The notes under the pieces: generated by a model
Database searches by the model: none
What the model was told of the DNA's origin: nothing
Seen by the model: only the letters and a program-made list of their open reading frames with translations
Translations under genes and position numbers: made by a program
Part shown: piece after piece, positions 52,181-61,071 of the stretch
How positions within the stretch are numbered: the stretch's first letter is position 1
How the letters are laid out: every line of letters begins with the position of its first letter
From: Paracoccaceae bacterium
Lineage (GTDB): Bacteria > Pseudomonadota > Alphaproteobacteria > Rhodobacterales > Rhodobacteraceae
Direction: 5' to 3'
Assembly (NCBI GenBank): GCA_030750975.1
Contig: JASMHC010000016.1
Coordinates: forward strand, 62,001 to 126,000
DNA length: 64,000 nt

Positions 52181-54199
52181 GTGCGTGATGCGCCGATCAG
52201 CGTTGAATTGGGCATCGCCCGCGTCGATCTTTGCCGATACGACATTCCCACGCTTGGTCCGCCGCTTTGCGAAGCGCTTGAGACCGCGTTTCTTGAATTC
52301 ACCACTCAACCTGAAATTCGGGCCGTCGTCATTGATGCGGTGGCCTGCGGGATGCCGAAAAACCCGGTTCTGGCCCGGCGGCCATCCGCTGATGAAGCCA
52401 AGCGGATTTCTTCGGTTCTAAGCCATATCGAATGCTTCCCAAAGCCGGTTGTCGCCTTGTTCAGCGGGCCTTGCATGAACGAGGGGTTAGAGCTTGCCCT
52501 GAGCGCGCATTACCGGATTTGTGGCGCGGACACTGTGTTCGGATTTAACCAGATTTCCTTGGGTTCAATCCCATGTTTCGGGGGAACCCAAAGACTGCCG
52601 CGTCTGACAGGTGCAAAAACCGCGCTGGATATGCTGTTGAATGGCCGAAGCCTGACGGCTGACGCCGCGCTTTCGGCAGGGTTGGTCGATTATGTTTTCC
52701 CAGACAATCTGATGCAAAACGCATATTCGGTCATAGCGGATCAGATACTGCCCGCAGGCGCGCGACCAACAAGGTCGCTTATGTCGGGCAAGGACGACCC
52801 ATTGCGGTATCAAAAGCGGATGAAAGACGCCAAACAGGCCGTTGCCAGCTTTCACTTGCCGGCGGCCGAGGCGTTGGTCGATTGTGTCGAAGCCGCACAG
52901 TTGATGCCGATCGAGACCGGATTGACGCTCGAGCGGTCACTCTTCGAAAGCTGCGAGGCTTCGGGCGAGGCGCGTTCGCTACACTACCTTATGACGAGTG
53001 AACGAATACTGATGCCCATACCCAACCTGCCACCCGTCGGCGGTGTTGTTCTTGTGGGCGCGGGATTAAGCGAAGCGGGGCTTTGTGTGACTGCGTTGGA
53101 CGCGGGATTTCCTGTCGATGTGGTGTCTGTGAGCGACGAAACCGCGGCAGGCCTGAAATATCGCATCGAGTCGATCTACCGGATCGCGGAAGAACGCGGC
53201 AGGATCACGCCCCGGGATGGCGCGGCGCGGCAAGCAAGGCTGAGGTTTCTAAAAACGCTCGGTGACGTGCCGCCAAGTTCCGTTCTGATTGACGCTGGGT
53301 TGGCAGAACCGGCGCTAATGGAAAAGGCCGCCAACACCTCATTTGCCATTAGGTTTCGTCAGAGAAATGAGAGCGCATTAACCGATTTGCCTGACGGCGT
53401 CAGAAGTATCGGTCTTCACTTCGACAAACCTGCGCATATCGGTAAAGTTGCTGAGCTTTTTGTCTTATCCGATACAGCGCAGGGTGATCTGGAAAAGGCA
53501 CGCGGGTTCTTGGGCCATTTGGGAAAGATCCCAGTCACTCTGCGGAAAACCGAGCATGTGGTTTCGCCCATTCTTCGCAAGGCGCTGTACGACGCAGCCG
53601 AGGTTTTGCTGCTGTATGGCGCTGAACCAAGATTGATTGACGACACTTTGACCGAATTCGGGTTTCGCAAAGGCCCATTGATCTTGAGAGATGAGGTTGG
53701 TCTGGAAGCCGGATTCGTAAAAGGCGAGCAACCGGCCACGGATGCATTGCTTGCGTCTGGCCGGTCTGGTCGAAAGGATGGGATCGGCTATTACCGCTAT
53801 GCCAAAGGCGATCCGACGCCGCGCCCTGATGGGACGATTATTTGGGCGCTCTCGGGTTTGCGTGAACGCATGGGAATTACGGCGGTTGATTTCTCAAAGG
53901 ACGAGGTTTTGAAGCTATGCCTTGGTGCCATGATGAATGCCGGGGCGGCGCTGGTGGCAAACGGGATCGTTACGCGGGCGTCGGATATCGATGTTCTGGC
54001 TGTCCATAATCTGGATTTCCCGCGCCACATGGGTGGTCCGATGCGGGCGTGCGAAAATCTCGGGCTGTTTGCGGTGAAGCTTTGCATGGCCGAGCATGAC
54101 CACAAAGCGCGGCAGCTTTGGTCATTGCATCAAAGCGTTTCCGATTTCATAAAAAACGGGCGCGGGTTTGACAGGGAACCCCTGTCTTTTTCGCCTTAA
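52181..54199 (+). CDS. Multifunctional enoyl-CoA hydratase/3-hydroxyacyl-CoA dehydrogenase (FadJ/MFE-like), divergent
   Basis: A 672-residue fatty-acid oxidation-type protein. Residues about 1-190 form a crotonase domain, about 290-450 an NAD-binding domain (VVLVGAGLSEAGLCV), then two C-terminal HCDH domains with catalytic His in IGLHFDKPAHIGK. In the crotonase site the first Glu is kept (Glu104 in EGLELAL), but the second position is Gln124 (GFNQISLG instead of the usual PEVxLG), so hydratase activity may be weak or lost. The GTG at 52181 has AGGAGG 6 bases ahead; an in-frame TTG at 52076 lies inside the repeat and is rejected. Confidence 0.85.
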   Translation: MRDAPISVELGIARVDLCRYDIPTLGPPLCEALETAFLEFTTQPEIRAVVIDAVACGMPKNPVLARRPSADEAKRISSVLSHIECFPKPVVALFSGPCMNEGLELALSAHYRICGADTVFGFNQISLGSIPCFGGTQRLPRLTGAKTALDMLLNGRSLTADAALSAGLVDYVFPDNLMQNAYSVIADQILPAGARPTRSLMSGKDDPLRYQKRMKDAKQAVASFHLPAAEALVDCVEAAQLMPIETGLTLERSLFESCEASGEARSLHYLMTSERILMPIPNLPPVGGVVLVGAGLSEAGLCVTALDAGFPVDVVSVSDETAAGLKYRIESIYRIAEERGRITPRDGAARQARLRFLKTLGDVPPSSVLIDAGLAEPALMEKAANTSFAIRFRQRNESALTDLPDGVRSIGLHFDKPAHIGKVAELFVLSDTAQGDLEKARGFLGHLGKIPVTLRKTEHVVSPILRKALYDAAEVLLLYGAEPRLIDDTLTEFGFRKGPLILRDEVGLEAGFVKGEQPATDALLASGRSGRKDGIGYYRYAKGDPTPRPDGTIIWALSGLRERMGITAVDFSKDEVLKLCLGAMMNAGAALVANGIVTRASDIDVLAVHNLDFPRHMGGPMRACENLGLFAVKLCMAEHDHKARQLWSLHQSVSDFIKNGRGFDREPLSFSP

Positions 54200-54411
54200 C
54201 CCAGAGAAATTCCGACAATCACGATCATCAGGCCCAGAACCGACAGGCCAAGCGACCCGAGATTAAGCGGCAAAACCTTTTGGACCAATGCGCGAAGCTC
54301 TTCATCCGAGGTGGCGGTTTTTCTGGCTTTTGCGACTTTGCGGATGCTTTGAACCAGACCCAACAGGCCCAAAATCGAAACTGCGGCACCAATCCAAACC
54401 AAATATTCCAT
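54196..54411 (-). CDS. Small membrane protein, hypothetical
   Basis: A 71-residue protein with two hydrophobic helices (about 3-22 and 48-69) separated by a charged loop (RKVAKARKTATSDEELRAL). Starts at ATG 54411 (MEYLVWIGAAVS); the frame is open to 54459 but GGAGAGGA upstream supports 54411. Convergent with the FadJ-like gene, overlapping by 4 bases. No function recognised. Confidence 0.65.
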   Translation of the reverse strand: MEYLVWIGAAVSILGLLGLVQSIRKVAKARKTATSDEELRALVQKVLPLNLGSLGLSVLGLMIVIVGISLG

Positions 54412-54530
54412 GACCGTCCTCTCCTGAATAGTCACCGCGCCGCCTAATACATTGCGCATCGCCAGACAACCCCTTGCGGTGGATCGGCGGCAAGGCTACC
54501 TAGGGCCTCCACACCTTAGGAGACCTGATA

Positions 54531-54785
54531 ATGCAAGACAGCACCCCTGAAAGCTACCGCGTGACCGCAGATGAATTGCGCCAGTTCATCGAGCGTATCG
54601 AGCGCCTTGAGATGGAGAAAAAGGACATCGCGGATCAGCAAAAAGAGGTGATGGCAGAAGCGAAAGGCCGGGGGTATGACACCAAGGTCATGCGCAAGCT
54701 GGTGGCCCTTCGCAAACGTGACAAGGACGATATCGCAGAGGAAGAGGCGGTGCTGGAAATGTATAAAGAAGCCCTTGGGATGTAA
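54531..54785 (+). CDS. gapR: DUF2312 nucleoid protein GapR
   Basis: An 84-residue coiled-coil protein of the DUF2312 family. In Caulobacter GapR binds overtwisted AT-rich DNA ahead of replication and transcription forks and helps topoisomerases. Family blocks: ADELRQFIERIERLEMEKKD and GYDTKVMRKLVALRKRDK. Full length. Strongly typical of alphaproteobacteria. AGGAGA precedes the start. Confidence 0.93.
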   Translation: MQDSTPESYRVTADELRQFIERIERLEMEKKDIADQQKEVMAEAKGRGYDTKVMRKLVALRKRDKDDIAEEEAVLEMYKEALGM

Positions 54786-54791
54786 GCCCCG

Positions 54792-55667
54792 TCAAGGTGT
54801 GATCAGCGTTACCCCCGGGATCTTTTCGATCTCGTACAGATCTTCTTCATAGGCTTCGGTCATTTCGATGTAATGCTGCTCGGTCAGGCCGGGCAGGGCC
54901 AATTCCTCTTCGATCTCGTCCTCAAGGGCGTATTTGTCCAGAAACGCCGCGATCACACGGCGCTGATGCACTTCGGTCTGCGGGGGATTTTTGTGCAGAT
55001 AATCGCGAAATCGCAGCATCCCTTCGTCGCTCATGATTTCGCGCAGAACGGCAAACCCGCCTTTAAGCTTGGTGCCGTGTTCCAGACCTGAAATGTCGCG
55101 GATCAGATGGCTCCAGATCAGGGGGGTATCTTCGTTGCACCAGACCGTGATCGGCATTTTGGGAACCGCGGCACGCATCCGCCAAAGCACGTCCGACCAG
55201 CGCAGTGACAAAGGGTTCATGCCGTCGATAAAATCGTGAAAGCTTCGGCCTTCGACCTTGCCAAATGCGGCAGAAAGAAATGTCGCCGGGTTTCGCACCG
55301 CCATGTAAACCTCAAGCTCGTCACCTTGCATGAGTTGTTGCATCGAAGACAGGCGGCGCGGGGCCAAGCGGTAAAACTGGCCATTTTCAAAAATCCGCTG
55401 AGGCTGACAAATGAAATTTTCATTTGAAAGGATCAGCCGTTCGCAATCTATGCCCCCCAAAACATCGTTCAGGAAAATCTCGCGTGCGTCGGGCTTTGGC
55501 GCGGACTTTGCCATGTGAAACAAGGTTTCGCGCAAAAGATTACGATAGCTGTTGGGGTTCGGAACGGCAGTACCGTTTTGCTCAAGCAGTTTTTCATTGC
55601 GCATCAGGCTGCCAATTAAACGGTCTTCGTCCGTGCAGTGGACACCGATGTGTAAAATGACCTGCAT
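54792..55667 (-). CDS. Sulfotransferase-like hypothetical protein
   Basis: A 291-residue protein. The N-terminal MQVILHIGVHCTDEDRL and the segment VYMAVRNPATFLSAAF resemble the 5'- and 3'-phosphosulfate regions of PAPS sulfotransferases, but the usual GTT of the P-loop is absent, so activity is doubtful. Starts at ATG 55667; an open frame to 55751 is unsupported. Seen in Rhodobacterales as a hypothetical protein. Stands alone between gapR and an ABC permease. Confidence 0.6.
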   Translation of the reverse strand: MQVILHIGVHCTDEDRLIGSLMRNEKLLEQNGTAVPNPNSYRNLLRETLFHMAKSAPKPDAREIFLNDVLGGIDCERLILSNENFICQPQRIFENGQFYRLAPRRLSSMQQLMQGDELEVYMAVRNPATFLSAAFGKVEGRSFHDFIDGMNPLSLRWSDVLWRMRAAVPKMPITVWCNEDTPLIWSHLIRDISGLEHGTKLKGGFAVLREIMSDEGMLRFRDYLHKNPPQTEVHQRRVIAAFLDKYALEDEIEEELALPGLTEQHYIEMTEAYEEDLYEIEKIPGVTLITP

Positions 55668-55760
55668 AAGCGTCTTGTTCCGGCTGATGTGGTGCTTTGC
55701 CTCGTTCACAATATACGGTCTTTTCTGGACAGTTAAACCGCATTCGGGCATGTGGGCCTT

Positions 55761-57416
55761 ATGGCAGATACGTCAACCAACCGTTCTGGATTTATCCGGC
55801 TTGCGCGCACCAACATCTGGTCGCTTGGCGCATTGCTGATCGCTGCGATTGTTCTGGCACCGATCCTTTCAGTTGTTTGGATATCGCTGACCCCCAGCGA
55901 AAACATCTGGCCGCATCTGGTGCGCACCACATTGCCGCGATATTTGTCGAACTCGATCATTTCGATGTTTGCGGTTGGGCTTCTGTCCGCCTTCGTGGGA
56001 ACCGGAGCCGCCTGGCTTGTGGCCAGATACCGCTTTCCGTTTAGCAGGTGGCTGGAATGGTTGCTGCTTTTGCCGCTTTCGATCCCCGCCTATATCGGTG
56101 CCTACGCGCTTGTCGATTTTCTTGAATATGCCGGACCGGTGCAGACCGGTCTGAGGCAATTATTCGGTTGGAGCACGTCGCAGGATTACTGGTTCCCGGA
56201 AATCCGTTCGATGGGGTCTGCGGTCATCGTTCTTTCCGCATCGCTTTATCCGTATGTTTACCTGCTGGCCCGAACCGCTTTTCGCGAACAATCGGGTTGT
56301 GGGTTTGAGGTGGCTCAGTCGTTAGGGGCCGGACCGTTTACCCGGTTCCGCCGTTTGGGATTGCCCCTGGCCCGTCCGGCGATTGCCGCAGGCGCGGCCA
56401 TCGTGATGATGGAAACCATCAACGATTTCGGCACAATGGACTATTTCGCCGTCCAGACCCTGACCACCGGGATTTTCAGTGTTTGGCTGGAAAGCAACAA
56501 CGCCGGCGGGGCTGCACAAATCGCGGTTGTGATTCTGATGCTTGTGGTGCTGCTGGTTGCGCTTGAGAAATTCAGCCGGAAGAAAGTGCGCCACTACAGC
56601 CTGTCCAATCGTGCCCGCCCGCTGGATCATGTGCGTTTACACGGCTGGGCGGCCTGGGCGGCCACGGCGCTTTGCTTACTGCCATTTCTTGTCGGATTTG
56701 TGCTTCCGGTCAGCGTGATCTCATGGCACGCGCTGGGCAATCTTGATCAGTTCACGGCAAAAGGCCTGATCGCGGCGCTGACAAACACATTGGTCGTCGG
56801 AGGGATTGCGGCCAGCGTCACCGTTCTTGCCGCCCTGTTTATGGTCTATGGCGTTCGCTTGTCAGGGCGGAGGCTGCCGCAATTTCTGCTGCCGGTGACA
56901 ACCATTGGTTATGCCGCCCCGGGCGCCGTTCTTGGCGTCGGGTTGCTTATTCCGTTGGCCGCAATGGACAATGCCGTCGCAGATGCGATCTGGGCGGCGA
57001 CCGGATATGACATCGGGCTGATCATGACCGGTTCGGCTTTTGCGCTGGTTCTGGCTTATTCGGTTCGATTCTTTGCCATAGCTCAAGGCGCTGCGGATGC
57101 CGCGATGGGGCGGGTTTCGCCCAGTCTGCCTATGGCCGCCCGATCTTTGGGGCGGAGTTTGGGGGGAACGCTGAAAGATGTGTATATGCCGCTGATCCGA
57201 GGATCGGTCGGCTCGGCCTTGCTTTTGGTCTTCGTCGATTCTGTGAAAGAGCTGCCCGCGACCTTGCTTCTAAGGCCGTTCAATTTTGAAACCCTTGCGA
57301 CCCGGGTGCATCAGCAGGCGTCGCTTGAAAATCTCGGGGATGCCGCGCCATCGGCGGTTTTGATTGTTCTTGTCGGTCTGGCAGCCGTTATTTTACTGGC
57401 GCGAACGAACCGATAA
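55761..57416 (+). CDS. Iron(III)-type ABC transporter permease, fused two-domain (FbpB/SfuB-like)
   Basis: A 551-residue inner-membrane permease with two repeats of the MetI-like domain, about 12 helices. EAA-type loops appear as VAQSLGAGPFTRFRRLGLPLARP and AARSLGRSLGGTLKDVYMPLIR, and VKELPATLLLRPFNFETLA is characteristic of iron permeases. No binding protein or ATPase adjoins it. Start taken at ATG 55761; a GTG at 55752 is possible. Its TAA stop (57414-57416) lies in the left end of repeat copy C. Confidence 0.88.
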   Translation: MADTSTNRSGFIRLARTNIWSLGALLIAAIVLAPILSVVWISLTPSENIWPHLVRTTLPRYLSNSIISMFAVGLLSAFVGTGAAWLVARYRFPFSRWLEWLLLLPLSIPAYIGAYALVDFLEYAGPVQTGLRQLFGWSTSQDYWFPEIRSMGSAVIVLSASLYPYVYLLARTAFREQSGCGFEVAQSLGAGPFTRFRRLGLPLARPAIAAGAAIVMMETINDFGTMDYFAVQTLTTGIFSVWLESNNAGGAAQIAVVILMLVVLLVALEKFSRKKVRHYSLSNRARPLDHVRLHGWAAWAATALCLLPFLVGFVLPVSVISWHALGNLDQFTAKGLIAALTNTLVVGGIAASVTVLAALFMVYGVRLSGRRLPQFLLPVTTIGYAAPGAVLGVGLLIPLAAMDNAVADAIWAATGYDIGLIMTGSAFALVLAYSVRFFAIAQGAADAAMGRVSPSLPMAARSLGRSLGGTLKDVYMPLIRGSVGSALLLVFVDSVKELPATLLLRPFNFETLATRVHQQASLENLGDAAPSAVLIVLVGLAAVILLARTNR

Positions 57417-57531
57417 AGCGGTTCAAGATAAATTTGGGACACATGGTGATTTTGAGACGCTCAAAACATCAATAGGTTTCGCGCGCTTCGCCATATTGGC
57501 TGCCTCTCAGCAATGTGGTGAAATGTTTTAG
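57413..57531. repeat. Structured intergenic repeat, copy C (MITE-like, diverged)
   Basis: About 119 bases between the permease gene and the tRNA. Left end ATAAAGCGGTTCAAGATAAA, right end GTGAAATGTTTTAG. The central GGTTTCGCGCGCTTCGCC matches copies A and B, followed by ATTGGCTG-loop-CAGCAAT, again a hairpin. The left end supplies the permease stop codon. More diverged than A and B. Confidence 0.65.
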
Positions 57532-57539
57532 CGGCGAAA

Positions 57540-57616
57540 TGGTAGGCCCGGCAGGACTTGAACCCGCAACCAAAGCGTTATGAGCGCTCTGCTCTAACCA
57601 ATTGAGCTACAGGCCC
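57540..57616 (-). tRNA. tRNA with CAT anticodon, probably tRNA-Ile2 (lysidine type)
   Basis: On the minus strand 57616 to 57540, 77 bases including an encoded CCA. The acceptor stem pairs GGGCCTG with CGGGCCT (two G-U pairs). The D arm AGCTCAATTGGTTAGAGC, an anticodon arm with CAT in the loop CTCATAA, and a T arm with GGTTCAAGTCC are all visible. CAT can be initiator Met, elongator Met or Ile2. The TTCAAGTC loop and the acceptor resemble Ile2 types, so lysidine-modified Ile2 is my preferred call; elongator Met is the alternative. Confidence 0.9.
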
Positions 57617-57722
57617 GCCATGAGGGCAGTGTTTAGCAGCCCCGAAAGCCGCGTCAAGGCTTTCACATTGCCCTTCTTGCACCGATGGTCTAATCGCTCA
57701 GCCAAGCCAGAAGGAGAGTGCG

Positions 57723-58769
57723 ATGACTGCCGGGAAAAACGGTCTGACCTATGCGGATGCGGGTGTGGATATCGACGCGGGCAACGATCTTGTTGAACGG
57801 ATCAAACCGGCGGCCAAAAGAACCAGGCGGTCAGGGGTTATGGCGGGTCTTGGCGGGTTTGGCGCCTTGTTCGATCTGAAAGACGCAGGTTACGCGGATC
57901 CGATCCTTGTTGCGGCCACCGATGGCGTGGGCACCAAGCTGCGCATCGCCATTGATACAGGAAATGTCGACACGATCGGCATTGATTTGGTGGCGATGTG
58001 TGTGAACGATCTGGTTTGTCAGGGGGCAGAACCGCTGTTGTTCCTCGATTATTTCGCGACCGGCAAGCTTGAGACGGAAAGCGCCGTGCGCATCATTGAG
58101 GGCATCGCCAAGGGCTGTGAACTGTCGGGTTGTGCGCTGATTGGTGGCGAGACCGCGGAAATGCCGGGCATGTACGATGCAGGCGATTTTGATCTGGCCG
58201 GATTTGCGGTGGGCGCGATGGAGCGCGGAGCGGATCTGCCGGATGGTGTGGTCGCGGGCGACGTGCTGCTGGGCCTTGCATCGGATGGTGTGCACTCAAA
58301 CGGGTATTCGCTTGTTCGCGCGATTGTGGCCCAGTCAGGTCTTGAATGGGATGATCCCTGCCCCTGGGGCGAGGGCACGCTGGGGGCTGCTTTGCTTGCG
58401 CCGACGCGGCTTTATGTCAAGCAAGCGCTTGCGGCAGTACGGGCAGGGGGCGTTCATGCACTGGCGCATATCACTGGTGGCGGTCTGACCGAAAACCTGC
58501 CGCGCGTTTTGCCGCAGGGTCTTGGCGCAGAGATTGATCTGAACAGCTGGGCTTTGCCGCCTGTCTTCCAATGGCTGGCCGATCAGGGCGGAATGGAACA
58601 AGCTGAGATGCTGAAAACCTTCAACGCGGGCGTGGGCATGGTGTTGTCGGTTTCCGCCGAACAGGCCGATGCGATTTCCGCGTTGCTGACCGAAACCGGC
58701 GAGACGGTCTTTCGCTTGGGCCATGTGACCAAAGGCGAGGGCGTTTCCTACACGGGATCGCTTTTGTGA
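57723..58769 (+). CDS. purM: Phosphoribosylformylglycinamidine cyclo-ligase (AIR synthetase)
   Basis: A 348-residue purine-synthesis enzyme that closes the imidazole ring using ATP. Motifs: [17 protein letters not shown] near the N-terminus, [23 protein letters not shown] and [16 protein letters not shown]. Full length. Overlaps purN by 4 bases (ATGA-type), the standard purMN pair. Confidence 0.97.
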   Translation: MTAGKNGLTYADAGVDIDAGNDLVERIKPAAKRTRRSGVMAGLGGFGALFDLKDAGYADPILVAATDGVGTKLRIAIDTGNVDTIGIDLVAMCVNDLVCQGAEPLLFLDYFATGKLETESAVRIIEGIAKGCELSGCALIGGETAEMPGMYDAGDFDLAGFAVGAMERGADLPDGVVAGDVLLGLASDGVHSNGYSLVRAIVAQSGLEWDDPCPWGEGTLGAALLAPTRLYVKQALAAVRAGGVHALAHITGGGLTENLPRVLPQGLGAEIDLNSWALPPVFQWLADQGGMEQAEMLKTFNAGVGMVLSVSAEQADAISALLTETGETVFRLGHVTKGEGVSYTGSLL

Positions 58770-59350
58770 CCTTGCGCGTCGCCATTTTGATTTCGGGCGG
58801 CGGTTCGAACATGGTCAAGCTGGTCGAAAGCATGACCGGCGATCATCCGGCACGGCCGGTTCTGGTGGCTTCAAACGACCCGGACGCAAAGGGTTTGGAA
58901 CGTGCGGCAAGCATGGGCATCGCGGTGGCATCCGTTGATCACCGCCGCTTTGGCGGCGATCGTCATGCGTTTGAAACCGAGTTACAGGCGGTTCTGGATG
59001 CGGCAAAGCCCGACATCATTTGTTGCGCCGGGTTCATGCGCATTCTGACCGCTGAATTTACGGGTAAATGGCAGGGGAAAATGCTGAATATTCACCCGTC
59101 GCTTTTGCCGAAATATAAAGGTTTGAACACCCACGCCCGCGCAATCGAAGCGGGCGACGATGAGGCAGGTTGCAGCGTACATGAACTGACCGCCGAACTT
59201 GACGGGGGGCCGATCCTTGGCCAGTCGCGTGTTCCGATCCTTCCTGATGACACACCCGAAACGCTTGCGGCGCGCGTGCTTGTCGAGGAACACAGGCTAT
59301 ATCCGCGAGTATTGCGCAATTTTGCAGAAGAAATGGTACAAAAACAGTAG
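58766..59350 (+). CDS. purN: Phosphoribosylglycinamide formyltransferase
   Basis: A 194-residue enzyme using 10-formyl-tetrahydrofolate. Substrate loop [11 protein letters not shown], catalytic Asn-His in [16 protein letters not shown], and Asp in [15 protein letters not shown]. Starts with GTG or the overlapping TTG region at 58766, coupled to purM. An 80-base gap leads to rnd. Confidence 0.95.
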   Translation: MTLRVAILISGGGSNMVKLVESMTGDHPARPVLVASNDPDAKGLERAASMGIAVASVDHRRFGGDRHAFETELQAVLDAAKPDIICCAGFMRILTAEFTGKWQGKMLNIHPSLLPKYKGLNTHARAIEAGDDEAGCSVHELTAELDGGPILGQSRVPILPDDTPETLAARVLVEEHRLYPRVLRNFAEEMVQKQ

Positions 59351-59430
59351 GTTGCCGTCTGATTTGCCTAAACTGCGGCAAGACGATATACGCAGCTTGA
59401 AACCTTGATCAATCGGACGAACCGATACTT

Positions 59431-60588
59431 ATGAAAACACTGAAAACGACGGAAGATCTGGCTGAATATTGCACCTATGCAAGCGGCTTTGATTATGTCA
59501 CCGTAGATACTGAATTTCTTCGCGAACGCACCTATTATTCCAAGCTTTGTCTGATCCAGCTGGCCGTAAACGGCGATGCCGAGGATGACGCGGTGCTGGT
59601 TGACCCGCTTGCCGAAGGTCTGTCGCTTGAACCGCTGTATGAGCTGTTTCGCAACGAAGCGGTGGTCAAAGTATTCCACGCGGCCCGTCAGGACCTTGAG
59701 ATATTTTTCGTGAATGCCTCGGTCATTCCGCAGCCATTGTTTGACACACAAGTTGCGGCGATGGTATGCGGCTTTGGCGAGCAGGTGGGTTATGAAACGC
59801 TTGTCAGGAAGATCGCCAGGCAATCGCTGGACAAAAGCTCTCGTTTTACCGATTGGTCGCGCCGTCCGTTGACGGATGCGCAGGCAAGCTATGCCTTGGC
59901 CGATGTCACGCATTTGCGGACGATTTATGAATTCCTCCGTGATCAGCTTCGCAAAACCGGCCGCGAGAAATGGTTGCGCGAAGAATTGATGATCCTGACC
60001 GATCCCGAAACCTATATCGTCCGGCCCGAGGATGCCTGGAAGCGGGTCAAATCCCGCACGACTTCGGGCAAGTTTCTGGCCATAGTGCGCGAACTGGCAC
60101 GGTTTCGTGAAACTTATGCGCAGAAAAACGATGTTCCGCGAAATCGTGTGTTCAAGGATGATGCGTTGATCGAGCTTGCCTCGACCAAGCCGCGCTCCGA
60201 GCAGGATTTGGGGCGTTCGCGCCTGCTTTTGCGCGAAGCGCGGAAAGGCAAAATCGCCGAGGGTATCCTGAACGCAGTGCAGGACGGGGTAAACTGCCCG
60301 CCTGAAAATGCGCCCAAGCCTGACAACGGCCGGGACAAGTTGCAGGTCAATCCTGCACTGGCGGATTTGTTGCGTGTGTTGCTGAAAGCAAAAGCCGAAC
60401 AAACCGGCGTGGCGCAAAAACTGATTGCCACCTCGGCTGATCTGGACAGTATCGCCTCGGGTGCACGTGATGTCGCTGCGCTAAAAGGGTGGCGCAAAGA
60501 AGTGTTTGGCGGCGATGCGCTGCGCTTGTGTAATGGCGAAATCGCATTGTCGGCCAAGGGCAGCAGCGTGAAAATCGTTAACGTTTAA
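59431..60588 (+). CDS. rnd: Ribonuclease D
   Basis: A 385-residue 3'-5' exoribonuclease trimming tRNA and other stable RNA ends. DEDDy motifs: VTVDTEFLRERTYY (Exo I), VKVFHAARQDLEIFF (Exo II) and YALADVTHLR (Exo III with Tyr). HRDC-type helical domains follow in the C-terminal half (about 210-370). Normal length. Confidence 0.95.
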   Translation: MKTLKTTEDLAEYCTYASGFDYVTVDTEFLRERTYYSKLCLIQLAVNGDAEDDAVLVDPLAEGLSLEPLYELFRNEAVVKVFHAARQDLEIFFVNASVIPQPLFDTQVAAMVCGFGEQVGYETLVRKIARQSLDKSSRFTDWSRRPLTDAQASYALADVTHLRTIYEFLRDQLRKTGREKWLREELMILTDPETYIVRPEDAWKRVKSRTTSGKFLAIVRELARFRETYAQKNDVPRNRVFKDDALIELASTKPRSEQDLGRSRLLLREARKGKIAEGILNAVQDGVNCPPENAPKPDNGRDKLQVNPALADLLRVLLKAKAEQTGVAQKLIATSADLDSIASGARDVAALKGWRKEVFGGDALRLCNGEIALSAKGSSVKIVNV

Positions 60589-60613
60589 TCCCGGGATCAA
60601 GCAGGAGCAAACC

Positions 60614-61021
60614 ATGTCAGACGCTTTTGAAGACATCGTCGAGGATTTCGAATTCCTTGATGACTGGGAAGACCGTTATCGCCATGTCATCGATCTGGGC
60701 AAGGCGATGGCGCCGTTGGAAGATGCGCTTAAGGTCGAGATGAACAAGGTGCACGGCTGCGCCAGTCAGGTGTGGTTATACCCTGAAATATCCGGTGGCG
60801 TATTTGCCTTTCGTGGTGACAGCGACGCGATGATTGTGCGCGGCCTGATCGCCGTTCTGGCGGCGCTTTATAACGGAGTTCCCGTTGCCGACGCCGCCAG
60901 GATCAACGCATCGGCTGAACTTGAGCGTTTGGGGCTTCACGAACACTTGTCGTCGCAGCGATCCAACGGCCTGAAATCGATGGTTGAACGGCTGCGAATG
61001 CTGGCCGAGGCTGCCGCCTAA
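60614..61021 (+). CDS. sufE: SufE sulfur acceptor protein
   Basis: A 135-residue Fe-S assembly protein that accepts persulfide from the SufS cysteine desulfurase. Catalytic Cys in NKVHGCASQVWL. Typical DWEDRYRHVIDLGKAM opening. Separate here from any suf operon. AGGAG precedes the start at 60614. Its TAA stop overlaps the edge of a possible repeat derivative. Confidence 0.94.
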   Translation: MSDAFEDIVEDFEFLDDWEDRYRHVIDLGKAMAPLEDALKVEMNKVHGCASQVWLYPEISGGVFAFRGDSDAMIVRGLIAVLAALYNGVPVADAARINASAELERLGLHEHLSSQRSNGLKSMVERLRMLAEAAA

Positions 61022-61071
61022 ATCGTTTCGTCATAGTGTTGAAACGCAGGCAATCTGCCAATACGCCTTAG
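61018..61071. repeat. Possible short derivative of the structured intergenic repeat
   Basis: CTAAATCGTTTCG...TGAAACGCAGG...CGCCTTAG resembles the left arm, first hairpin and right end of copies A-C with the centre deleted. TAA at its left end is the sufE stop, and TTA in its right end (61068-61070) is the stop of the minus-strand permease. Could also be a plain convergent terminator hairpin. Confidence 0.35.

Noticed and set aside
57413-57531. Small RNA or tRNA-like gene beside the tRNA
   Set aside because: It does not fold as a tRNA and aligns instead with the repeats at 30671 and 52038.
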